A stretch of 64,000 nucleotides of DNA from JBECKW01 sp040235505 (GTDB lineage: Bacteria; Desulfobacterota; Desulfobacteria; Desulfobacterales; JAFDDL01). Location: NCBI GenBank assembly GCA_040235505.1, contig JBECKW010000059.1, positions 1 to 64,000 on the forward strand, read 5' to 3'. Shown in pieces: positions 43,530-51,794 of the stretch; positions within the stretch are counted from its first letter, which is position 1, and each line of letters starts with the position of its first letter. The notes beneath the pieces were generated by a model. The model saw nothing but the letters and a program-made list of their open reading frames with translations, was not told where the DNA came from and did not search any database. A program made the translations under genes and the position numbers.

Positions 43530-45215
43530 TTATGGAAACGATTGATTTTCGTCCAGTAAAGCCTTTTCCAGAAGTTCATCCCGCCCATAGATATCTTTAT
43601 TGAAATGGATGGCACCGTCGGGTTCCGTTGTCACCGTAAGGTATACCACATGAATGGGAACCGGGGTTTTCAGTGAGATGATGCGTCTGTCTCCGCTTTC
43701 TATAACCTCCTGAATTTTTGCTTTATCCCATCCAGCTTGATCATTCCCCAGAAGATAGGCCGCCAGCTGCAGCGGATGGCTCAACCGGATACAACCGGAA
43801 CTGAAGGTTCTTTGCGTCCGCAGGAAAAGGTCTTGGGCCGGTGTGTCGTGAAGATAAACGGCAAAACGATTTGGTAACATAAACTTAATACGTCCCAGAG
43901 AATTTTTCGGTCCTGGATCCTGCCGGAGTTTATATACGGCCATTTTTGAAGAGGTAATTTCGGACCATTTGATTTTGGACGGATCCAATTCATGGGCATC
44001 CGGCTTCCACCCATCAAACAAGCGAATCTGCTGATCCGAAAGGTAATCGGGATCTTTTTTAAGTTTGGGAAGAATATCCTTTATCGCGATGGACTGTGGA
44101 ATATTCCAGTAGGGGTTTAGTTCTATGTATCTGATATAGCTGCTGAAAACAGGTGTTTTCCGGTAATATTTTCCAACAATCACCGGCATTTCCAATTCAA
44201 GATTCGATTTACTGAAAACCGAAAGGCGAAAACCGGCGATATTGACCATCACGTAAAGTGGGCCAAGATCCCTAGAAATCCAGCGCAGCCTTTCCATATT
44301 GACAATGATTTTGCTGATTTTTGATGAAACAGGAATATTCATGGCGCTTCGGGTTTCCTGGCCGATGATACCGTCCTGATCGAGACCATGCCGACGCTGA
44401 AAATGTTTCACCGCCGTCGACAGATCGTCATCGTATAGAGTCGGATCACCGGATCGATTTTCAGAAGCAAGATCATTCGTTATCGTGAGGCGACTGCGAA
44501 TAACAGGGATTCTTTGGTCGCGATCACCGGGTTTCAGAGTCGGGCCTTCCGGTATACTGGGCCAGCCTCCATTCTTTTCAATTCCCCGATAGAATTTTAA
44601 AATATTTTTCAACTCGCGATACTGATCGGTATCCGGAGGTTGGGATTCCATGAAGGCGGCAAAATCCTTTGCTGCCAGAGCATCCGATATCAATTGAACA
44701 GGATCGATGCTCCGATCACGGGCACAGGTAAAAAGATCGGGATCTTTCAGGCAGGGATCGATACGTCCCTCCCGTACATCGGATACATAGGCGTGCAGTG
44801 CCGTGGTGAGAAGGATGTCGATTTTTGCCAACGATGTCGAATCTGTGGCGTTCCAGTATGATTCGATCCGGGCGATCTGATAGTCATTCGGATTTAGCCC
44901 TTCATCCGCAGAAGATCTCAGGTATTTGAAGAGGACGGAAGCAGACAATGTAGGCCCCTCTGGGGTTACCCATAGGGGTTCGAATCCATTTTCCCGATAC
45001 ACGCGGGCCATCACCGGATTATCAAGGTCTGGATTGACAGCTTGGGATTCCGATGAAAAAGGATCGGTGGGATTGTATCCAAGCTGTTCAAGAAGCTCGC
45101 TCTGTATATCTTCAAGGGTAGCGGCAATTGAAAAGCGTCCAATGAAAAGAGGCAATACAATGACAATGAACAGGAAAATGGATCTGAAAAACCGATTCGG
45201 ATTGTTTAGCAACAT
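43530..45215 (-). CDS. YcbB-type murein L,D-transpeptidase
   Basis: The 561-residue protein has an N-terminal signal/anchor (FLFIVIVLPLFIGRFSIAA), a scaffold domain, a peptidoglycan-binding domain (DLSTAVKHFQRRHGLDQDGIIGQETRSAM) and a C-terminal YkuD catalytic domain. The active site is HDTPAQDLF with Cys475 in SSGCIRLSHP. It makes 3-3 cross-links between peptidoglycan stems or attaches proteins to them, acting in the periplasm. The YcbK-type peptidase gene lies divergently next to it, echoing the ycbB-ycbK neighbourhood of enterobacteria. Confidence 0.93.
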   Translation of the reverse strand: MLLNNPNRFFRSIFLFIVIVLPLFIGRFSIAATLEDIQSELLEQLGYNPTDPFSSESQAVNPDLDNPVMARVYRENGFEPLWVTPEGPTLSASVLFKYLRSSADEGLNPNDYQIARIESYWNATDSTSLAKIDILLTTALHAYVSDVREGRIDPCLKDPDLFTCARDRSIDPVQLISDALAAKDFAAFMESQPPDTDQYRELKNILKFYRGIEKNGGWPSIPEGPTLKPGDRDQRIPVIRSRLTITNDLASENRSGDPTLYDDDLSTAVKHFQRRHGLDQDGIIGQETRSAMNIPVSSKISKIIVNMERLRWISRDLGPLYVMVNIAGFRLSVFSKSNLELEMPVIVGKYYRKTPVFSSYIRYIELNPYWNIPQSIAIKDILPKLKKDPDYLSDQQIRLFDGWKPDAHELDPSKIKWSEITSSKMAVYKLRQDPGPKNSLGRIKFMLPNRFAVYLHDTPAQDLFLRTQRTFSSGCIRLSHPLQLAAYLLGNDQAGWDKAKIQEVIESGDRRIISLKTPVPIHVVYLTVTTEPDGAIHFNKDIYGRDELLEKALLDENQSFP

Positions 45216-45441
45216 CGTCCCCTCTTGAAATTCACTTTATTTTCATATCTTACATTTAAATTATCAACATTATTTGACCCACATCAAGCATAATGATATA
45301 TACCACATGATTGCGCTCGACGGGGATGAGACATAAAGATTTCCAAGCGGCGGGCCGATAAAAATGTTAACGATATCCGAAGTTCGTGGAGTGGCATGGA
45401 TATCATTTGATGACAGGATTCATTATTGGAGTTAGACAGTT

Positions 45442-45996
45442 TTGCCTCAGTCCCTGTTTAATCGACGGAATTTCTTGAAAATCGGCATGATAGCAGCTGC
45501 CGGTCTCATGTCTCCTATTTTCCGGAAAAGTGCGTTCGCTGCATTGATAAAGGACGAATATACCCTCAAATTCTACAATATCCATACCGGGGAATCCTTG
45601 AACGCGTGCTATTGGAGCTGTGGGCGGTACAACGAAGACGAATTGTCGAGCATCAACCATTTTTTTCGTGATTTTAGAACCGACGACATCAAGGAAATTG
45701 ATACTCGTCTGCTCGACCTGTTGTATGCCATATCCCGAAAAATTCCCCGAAACGTTCCTTTGCACCTCATTTCCGGGTATCGCAGCCCTAAAACAAATCA
45801 GTTATTGAGGCAAAGCAGCAGCGGTGTCGCCCGAAAAAGCCTTCATATGAAGGGCTACGCCGCAGATATTCGAATTCCAGGGATGAAAACCGCAAATCTC
45901 CGAAAGATTGCTATAGATATCGGTGCCGGCGGTGTCGGCTACTATCCGAAATCAGATTTTGTCCATGTTGATATTGGACGGGTCAGGCAATGGTGA
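45442..45996 (+). CDS. YcbK/MepK-type (DUF882) peptidase, Tat-exported
   Basis: The 184-residue protein begins with a Tat signal (NRRNFLKIGMIAAAGLM) and continues as a DUF882/peptidase M15-like domain. The zinc-site motifs are SGYRSPKTNQLL, SLHMKGYAADIRI and DFVHVDIGRVRQW. Related MepK cleaves 3-3 cross-links made by L,D-transpeptidases, which fits its position divergent from the YcbB-type gene. Initiation is at a TTG with GGAG about 10 bases upstream. Confidence 0.9.
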   Translation: MPQSLFNRRNFLKIGMIAAAGLMSPIFRKSAFAALIKDEYTLKFYNIHTGESLNACYWSCGRYNEDELSSINHFFRDFRTDDIKEIDTRLLDLLYAISRKIPRNVPLHLISGYRSPKTNQLLRQSSSGVARKSLHMKGYAADIRIPGMKTANLRKIAIDIGAGGVGYYPKSDFVHVDIGRVRQW

Positions 45997-46255
45997 CCGG
46001 CAACGAGTGAAAATTCTGGTTATTCCCGGATAAATGTGTGAAAAATAGGTTCACGGACCATTCCCAAACATCCGCCCCATAGTTTGAAGCTCCTCCGGTT
46101 TCTTGACAAAACCTTCTTTCTGTGAAAATAAATAAAATTATGAAAATCGCCGACCATGGAACTTAAATGCACGCCTGCAAAGGGCTCTCCAATAATTGAT
46201 GTCTAAAATAAATGAGCCGATATCGTTTTTCGGATACAGTTGAAACTTAAAAGAA

Positions 46256-47251
46256 GTGAAAATACAAATGCGGATAAGGAAAAAGATTTTTTTTGGCGCA
46301 CTCCTTGCAGTTTTCTTGACGTTTGGAACTGCAAACGGTGCCGGATTTAGTTACCAGATGATCTCGAAGTCCGTCCCTGCTGCGAAATGGAAAACGGTGA
46401 TTGGATGGCTTCATCAGCAGCACACGGTTGCCGAAGGTGAGACGTTGCTGGATATCGCCAGAAATTTTGGACTCGGATGGAACGAAATCGAAATTTTGTA
46501 TCCGAATATCGATCCATGGCTTCCGGATCCGGGAACAAAATTAGCAATGCCGGTCTGTTGGATTCTTCCTTCCGGGAAGCATGAAGGGATCGTTATCAAT
46601 ATCCCGGAAATGAGACTTTACCGGTATATACCCGGAACGAATATGGTTGAAACGTACCCGGTGGGAATTGGTACCGAAGAATTTCAAACCCCTTTGGGTG
46701 ATTACCAGGTCGTGGAAAGGCAGAAAAATCCCGTATGGACGGTGCCCCCGTCCTTGAGGCAAAAGTATAATTTTACTTCCATGCCGCCGGGGCCTCGAAA
46801 TCCTCTCGGCGCCTATTGGTTGGGACTATCTGCCCATCACATTGGAATTCATGGAACGAATTTTCCTTGGGCGGTGGGCCGTCAGGTAAGCCGTGGATGC
46901 ATACGTCTTTATCCGGAAGACATCAAACGGTTGTTCCCTGAGGTCGCTCTCGGAACGAAAGTTCATATTATTTACGAGCCGGTGAAAGTGGGGGTTATAG
47001 ATGGGGATATCTATATCGAGGTCCATCCGGACGCCGAAGGAAAGACAACAAACGATTTGCATCAGATTGCCATGGATCGTTTGCAAAAATTGGGGAAGCA
47101 ATGCTATGTGTCATACGATTTGGTGAAAAAAGCCATACAGGATAAAAACGGGATGCCGGTACGAATCGGATCCATCCAGGGAGGAGGTGATGAAGGAGCA
47201 TTTCGTGCAGAACAAAAGAAGAATGAAACGTTGAAAGAAGCAATTAATTAA
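46256..47251 (+). CDS. LysM-containing L,D-transpeptidase (YkuD family)
   Basis: The 331-residue protein has a signal peptide (FFGALLAVFLTFGTANGA). A LysM-type segment follows (HTVAEGETLLDIARNFGLGWNEI) and then a YkuD domain. The domain holds the substrate histidines in SAHHIGIHGTNFPWAVG and the nucleophile Cys215 in SRGCIRLYPED. This architecture is that of ErfK/YbiS/YcfS enzymes, which attach Braun lipoprotein to diaminopimelate. The alanine-zipper lipoprotein starts 41 bases after its stop, strongly suggesting a dedicated pair. The start is a GTG; an ATG 12 bases on is equally possible. Confidence 0.93.
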   Translation: MKIQMRIRKKIFFGALLAVFLTFGTANGAGFSYQMISKSVPAAKWKTVIGWLHQQHTVAEGETLLDIARNFGLGWNEIEILYPNIDPWLPDPGTKLAMPVCWILPSGKHEGIVINIPEMRLYRYIPGTNMVETYPVGIGTEEFQTPLGDYQVVERQKNPVWTVPPSLRQKYNFTSMPPGPRNPLGAYWLGLSAHHIGIHGTNFPWAVGRQVSRGCIRLYPEDIKRLFPEVALGTKVHIIYEPVKVGVIDGDIYIEVHPDAEGKTTNDLHQIAMDRLQKLGKQCYVSYDLVKKAIQDKNGMPVRIGSIQGGGDEGAFRAEQKKNETLKEAIN

Positions 47252-47291
47252 GACGTGGGTCAATCAACTAACTAATATGAAGGAGGCATTC

Positions 47292-47636
47292 ATGACTGGA
47301 AAAAATGTAGTAAGGATAGTGCTGGCGGGTGTGTTGCTCTTGACCTTGGGAATGGTATTTTCGGGTTGCGCTACCGATAGACTGAACGCTGTCGAAGCGC
47401 AAAGCGCCCAGGCTCTCAGCAAAGCAGAAGCTGCATTGGCCGCTGTTGACAGCGCGAAAGCGGCTGCAAATACTGCTTCTACAAAAGCGGATGAGGCTGC
47501 TTCGAAAGCCGATGCTGCTGCTGCGAAAGCCGATGCTGCTGCTGCATCTGCTGCACAGGCCGATGAGGCTGCTCAGAGCGCTGCCAAATCAGCTCAGAAG
47601 GCGGAAGCCGTTTTTATGAAAAACATGGGGAAATAA
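47292..47636 (+). CDS. Alanine-zipper (Lpp-like) outer-membrane lipoprotein
   Basis: The 114-residue lipoprotein has lipobox VFSGC (Cys26) and, with Ala at +2, would go to the outer membrane. The rest is a heptad-repeat, alanine-rich coiled coil (SKADAAAAKADAAAA), as in OprI/Lpp trimers. The C-terminus is KNMGK, so a terminal lysine is available for covalent attachment to peptidoglycan by the L,D-transpeptidase encoded just upstream. AAGGAGG lies 5 bases before ATG 47292. A rho-independent terminator follows. Confidence 0.9.
   Translation: MTGKNVVRIVLAGVLLLTLGMVFSGCATDRLNAVEAQSAQALSKAEAALAAVDSAKAAANTASTKADEAASKADAAAAKADAAAASAAQADEAAQSAAKSAQKAEAVFMKNMGK
47501..47542 (+). repeat. 21-nt tandem repeat within the lipoprotein gene
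   Basis: Two copies of a 21-base unit (one mismatch) encode successive heptads with the pattern K-A-D-A-A-A. Slippage here would change the coiled coil by whole heptads without a frameshift. Confidence 0.7.
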
Positions 47637-47701
47637 GCTGACGGACTCTGATTGAGTCTGGACAACCTATTTTCGACAGAGTAAGTTGGTAAAGAAAAAA
47701 A

Positions 47702-47732
47702 GGGCACCCGGAAAACCGGGCGCCCTTTTTTA
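47702..47732. terminator. Rho-independent terminator
   Basis: GGGCACCCGG-AAAA-CCGGGCGCCC followed by six T. The 10-bp stem has one A-C mismatch. It is flanked by A on the left, so it can also serve the convergent formate-THF ligase gene. Confidence 0.88.
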
Positions 47733-47760
47733 TCTTATTTTTATCTTAAGTTGAAAGTGA

Positions 47761-49524
47761 CTAGAACAACCCGGATACTTTTCCGGTGGCCGGATCAACG
47801 TCGATTCTTCTGAATGCCGGATTGGAGCCCGTACCCGGCATGAGGCTGATGGTACCTGCACACGGGCAGAGGAACTTGGCGCCGGAGTAGATAAGAACGT
47901 CTCTGATCGGAAGCGTCCAACCCTTGGGAACGCCCTTGACAGTCGGATCATGGCTGAGGCTCAAGTGCGTTTTTACCATCATGGTGGCGAAGTCCGCATA
48001 TTTCGGATCTTCCTCGAGCATTTTCGCTTTGGCTTCGGCCTCGGGACTCCAGGAAACACCGTCCGCGCCATATACTTCCTTGGCAATGACAGCCACCCGG
48101 TCACGAAGCTTCATCTCCAGAGGATACAGAAAGTTGAAGTCGTTTTCGTCGTTGCAGGCATCGATGACCGCATCGGCGAATTCCAGTGCCCCTTCACCGC
48201 CTTTTTCCCAATGTCTGGACTCGGCGCAACGGGCACCAGCGGCTTCAGCTGCTTTCTTGATAATAGCGACTTCGGCGTCCGTGTCGGTGTAGAAACGGTT
48301 GACACAGACCACCGGATTGATGCCGGATTTACGAATGATGCCGATCATGTGGACCATGTTTTCGACACCCTTTTCCAACAATCCGAGATTCTCCTTGGTG
48401 TATTCTTCGGCAAGCGCCTTGCCTGGAACCACTTTGGGACCGCCGCCGTGCATCTTGAGGGCGCGGACGGTAGTGGTGAGTACCGATACATGCGGTTTGA
48501 GGCCGGAGAAGCGGCATTTGACGTTCCAGAATTTTTCGAAACCGATGTCGGCGGCAAAACCGGATTCTGTCACATGATAATCGAACAGTTTCAATCCAAC
48601 GCGGTCTGCGATAATGGAGCTCTGCCCCACGGCGATGTTGGCGAAGGGACCGGCATGCACGAAGCAGGGCTGGTATTCCGCGGTGCACATGAGGGTGGGG
48701 TTGATGGTGTTTCTCATAAAGGCTGCCATGGCATTACCCACTTCGAGGTCCCGACAGGTAACCGGCTTCCCGCTCTTGTCAAATGCCACGGTGATGTTGT
48801 TGATGCGTTCCTTGAGGTCCGCAAGGTCTGTGGCCACAGCCAGAATCGCCATCAGCTCAGAGCCGACCGCGATGCCGAATTTACTCTGCATGGTGAATCC
48901 GTCGGTCCGGCCGCCAAGGCCGATGACGATGTTTCGAAGCGCCTGGGCGCAGAAATCGATAATCCACCCGAGCTCGACCCGGGTCGGGTCGATGTTGAGG
49001 CGTCTCATGCCGGTGAGCCGCTGAAGCTGTTCATCGTTGTAGTTTCGTTCGTGCTGCATTCTGGCGGTCATGGCCACCATGCCGAGGTTATGGGCATTCA
49101 TGATATCGTTGATATCACCCGTCAATCCCAGTGAAAACTCCGTCATCGGGATGAGAAGCGAATTGCCGCCGCCGGCTGCGGTCCCTTTAACGTTCATGGT
49201 GGGGCCACCGGAGGGTTGACGAAGGGCGCCGCCGACATTTACACCACGTTTACCGAGACCTTCCATAAGTCCCACGGACGTCGTGCTTTTTCCCTCACCC
49301 AGAGGAGTGGGGGTGATGGCGGTGACTTCGATATATTTTCCATCCGGTTTATCTTTGAGCCTGTCGATAACCTTGAGAAAGTCGATTTTAGACAGCCTCC
49401 CCATGGGAAGCATTTCAGACGGATCAAGTCCGAGTTTCTCGCGCCAATCTTCCGGCATGGGCATGTTTTTTTCCGCTTCCTCTGAAATTTGCCAATCTTG
49501 CATGTTTACCGCATCGTAAGCCAT
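47761..49524 (-). CDS. fhs: Formate-tetrahydrofolate ligase
   Basis: The 587-residue enzyme makes 10-formyl-tetrahydrofolate from formate, THF and ATP. This is the entry of the methyl branch of the Wood-Ljungdahl pathway or of one-carbon biosynthesis. The P-loop PTPLGEGKST and the family motifs LRQPSGGPTMNVKGTAAGGG, EFSLGLTGDINDI and VVCVNRF are intact. AAAGGAGG precedes the ATG. It stands alone here; no other folate-branch genes are in the window. Confidence 0.97.
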   Translation of the reverse strand: MAYDAVNMQDWQISEEAEKNMPMPEDWREKLGLDPSEMLPMGRLSKIDFLKVIDRLKDKPDGKYIEVTAITPTPLGEGKSTTSVGLMEGLGKRGVNVGGALRQPSGGPTMNVKGTAAGGGNSLLIPMTEFSLGLTGDINDIMNAHNLGMVAMTARMQHERNYNDEQLQRLTGMRRLNIDPTRVELGWIIDFCAQALRNIVIGLGGRTDGFTMQSKFGIAVGSELMAILAVATDLADLKERINNITVAFDKSGKPVTCRDLEVGNAMAAFMRNTINPTLMCTAEYQPCFVHAGPFANIAVGQSSIIADRVGLKLFDYHVTESGFAADIGFEKFWNVKCRFSGLKPHVSVLTTTVRALKMHGGGPKVVPGKALAEEYTKENLGLLEKGVENMVHMIGIIRKSGINPVVCVNRFYTDTDAEVAIIKKAAEAAGARCAESRHWEKGGEGALEFADAVIDACNDENDFNFLYPLEMKLRDRVAVIAKEVYGADGVSWSPEAEAKAKMLEEDPKYADFATMMVKTHLSLSHDPTVKGVPKGWTLPIRDVLIYSGAKFLCPCAGTISLMPGTGSNPAFRRIDVDPATGKVSGLF

Positions 49525-49781
49525 CGATCCAAACCTCCTTTTTTCATTGTGGGTTATTAGTGTTTGTTTATCGGAGCAGTTGCAGTATCGCGACCATTCG
49601 TTAATGATCGTTTCGCATCTATCTTATATTTTAGGAGAAAATTAAAGGGCTTCCTTTTTTTCGGGTGGTCCTTTCTCGACTCGCGCGGCTGAACATTGTT
49701 AACAGGACATATCTACTGTTTTAGAATCAACATGGTAATAAAGCATGAGTTTTGCATTTTGGCAAGGGCAAAATCAACAGA

Positions 49782-51794
49782 TTAAAACGACTTGTCTCCG
49801 CTGCGGTGCAGACTGTAATAAAAGCCCTTTCGGGCCATTAGCGATTCATGGGTGCCGGTTTCGATGATCCGTCCCTTTCGAACTACAAGGATTCGATCAA
49901 GATTTCGAACCGTGGCAAGCCGATGGGCCACAACCACGGCGGTCCGGTTTTTCATGAGATTGAACAAAGCTTCCTGAATTTTAAGTTCGGTCTGAGAATC
50001 GATGAAGGAGGTGGCCTCATCCATGATGATCAAATCGGGGTTTCGTGCAAACGCCCGTGCAATGGAAATCAATTGACGCTCTCCGCTGGAAAGGGTCCCG
50101 CCTGCCTCTGAAAGCTCGGTGTCAATCCCGTTGGTAGCTCGTCGCACAAGATCCGTGCAGTTGGAGACGGACAGGATGTTTTCAAGGGTTTCGGTTGAAA
50201 TGTCCTTGTCCCCGCCTAAAATATTTTCCCGGATGGTTCCGGAGAAAAGAAAGGAATCCTGCATCACCAGTGCCATTTTAGACCGGAAAGCTTCCGTTGG
50301 CAAAGATCGAAGGTCCCGGCCGTTGATGGTTACTCTTCCGGTGGAGGGATCATGGAAGCGGGTGATCAGGTTGATCAAGGTCGTTTTCCCGGAGCCGGTG
50401 GGGCCGACGATCCCCAGGGTTTGCCCCGATTGAAGATCAAAGGAAATGTCCTTCAGAACCGGTTCCCCGGGAACATAGGAAAACGATACATTCTCGAAGG
50501 CAATGCTGGAAAAAGGCTCGATTTCGGGTGCGATGGCGGGCTTGATGCCGGGCCGGTCATCTGCCGAAATTTCCAGACGCTCTTTGCTGTCAAGAATCAG
50601 GAATATCCTTTCGGCGGAGGCGAAGGCATTTTGAACAATATTGTATTTTTCCGCCACATCCCGGATAGGTCGGAAAAACATTTGGATATAGGAAATAAAG
50701 GCCACCAGATCTCCGAGGCTGATGTTGTTGGACATTACCCTGGAGCCGCCATAATAGATTACACAGGCCACGGCTGTGTCGCCGAGAATTACGACCAGCG
50801 GCATAAACATAGCCATCAAATGTATCTGATCCATACCCGCCTGAAAATTTTCGTGATTAAGCTTTTCGAACCGGCGATAATTTTCAGCTTCGTGGCGGAA
50901 CAACTGGATCACCTTCATGCCGCCGATGGTCTCAGAGAAGCGCGTGTTTATTTCCGCAATCTTGACGCGAAGAATCCTGAAATTTTTCCGTGCTTTCTTG
51001 GCAAACCGCATGGCGGCAATCCAGACAAACGGCAGCACGATGAACCCGACAAGTGTCAATTCGAGGTTGATGCTGATCAGTATGACCGTGATTCCCAGCA
51101 GCAGACAGACATCGTTGAATATGAAGGCGATCACGGTGGTGAAGAGCTCATGCATGTTTTGAATGTCATTGGTGACACGGGTCACCAGACGTCCCACCGG
51201 GTTTTTGGAAAAGAAAGAAACGGAAAGGCCCTGGATATGACGAAAGAGCGTCACCCGAAGATCGTGCATCAACCGATGTCCAGTGTATTCCATAATGATT
51301 TTCTGGAGAAAGTTGAAACAGAAATCCAGAAGGACCAGCACCAGGAAGGCCAGCGTTACAACGACGACACCATGGAGATCGGACTGCCGTATTTTCAGCA
51401 GTTCCTGCCGGGGAAGCTTGCTCAGGTTTTCATAGGAAATCAGTGCGCGCTGTCCCTGTACGATAAAAAGATCGGGGTGCTTTTGAATGATTTCAGTAGC
51501 TCCGGGGGTTGAAAGATCGGTTGAATAATACCGGATTTTTTCTTTTTTCGCCTGATTCACCGGAATGTTTTTTGCGGCGCCTGTATATACCGTCGGTACA
51601 ATGTACCGGTCGATGGCGATCTTGGTCACATAGGGCAGGGCGACATTTATAACGGTGATGAGCACAACGATCAGAACCGACAGAATAATTTGGGGCCTAT
51701 AGGGCCTTGCAAACGGAATCAGCCGCTTAAAGAGGGTCGTGTCATACCGGCCATCCGGCATCTCCTCCTCTATATATCCGTTGTCATGATGCAT
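49782..51794 (-). CDS. ABC exporter half-transporter, consensus ATPase partner
   Basis: The 670-residue protein has six membrane helices, with an unusual extracytoplasmic insert of about 60-70 residues between helices 1 and 2 (about 65-130). The nucleotide-binding domain has Walker A GPTGSGKTT and Walker B LIIMDEAT with the catalytic glutamate. Its signature reads LSSGERQ instead of LSGGQ. It overlaps the upstream ABC gene by 11 bases; together they form a heterodimeric exporter of the MdlAB/TM287-288 kind. The substrate is unknown. Confidence 0.92.
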   Translation of the reverse strand: MHHDNGYIEEEMPDGRYDTTLFKRLIPFARPYRPQIILSVLIVVLITVINVALPYVTKIAIDRYIVPTVYTGAAKNIPVNQAKKEKIRYYSTDLSTPGATEIIQKHPDLFIVQGQRALISYENLSKLPRQELLKIRQSDLHGVVVVTLAFLVLVLLDFCFNFLQKIIMEYTGHRLMHDLRVTLFRHIQGLSVSFFSKNPVGRLVTRVTNDIQNMHELFTTVIAFIFNDVCLLLGITVILISINLELTLVGFIVLPFVWIAAMRFAKKARKNFRILRVKIAEINTRFSETIGGMKVIQLFRHEAENYRRFEKLNHENFQAGMDQIHLMAMFMPLVVILGDTAVACVIYYGGSRVMSNNISLGDLVAFISYIQMFFRPIRDVAEKYNIVQNAFASAERIFLILDSKERLEISADDRPGIKPAIAPEIEPFSSIAFENVSFSYVPGEPVLKDISFDLQSGQTLGIVGPTGSGKTTLINLITRFHDPSTGRVTINGRDLRSLPTEAFRSKMALVMQDSFLFSGTIRENILGGDKDISTETLENILSVSNCTDLVRRATNGIDTELSEAGGTLSSGERQLISIARAFARNPDLIIMDEATSFIDSQTELKIQEALFNLMKNRTAVVVAHRLATVRNLDRILVVRKGRIIETGTHESLMARKGFYYSLHRSGDKSF

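Noticed and set aside
46157..46171. TGGAACTTAAATGCA as a sigma-54 promoter before the LysM transpeptidase
   Set aside because: GG and GC are nine, not ten, bases apart, and the -24 half is poor.
47501..47542. Tandem 21-base repeat as a possible CRISPR or regulatory repeat
   Set aside because: It is in frame within the lipoprotein gene and encodes coiled-coil heptads.
47950..49134. A 394-codon frame antisense to formate-THF ligase
   Set aside because: The ligase is conserved end to end. The antisense product is low-complexity and has no ribosome-binding site or family.
50352..51512. A 386-codon frame antisense to the ABC exporter subunit
   Set aside because: Shadow of a conserved gene; composition is His/Gly/Asp-rich as expected for an antisense frame.
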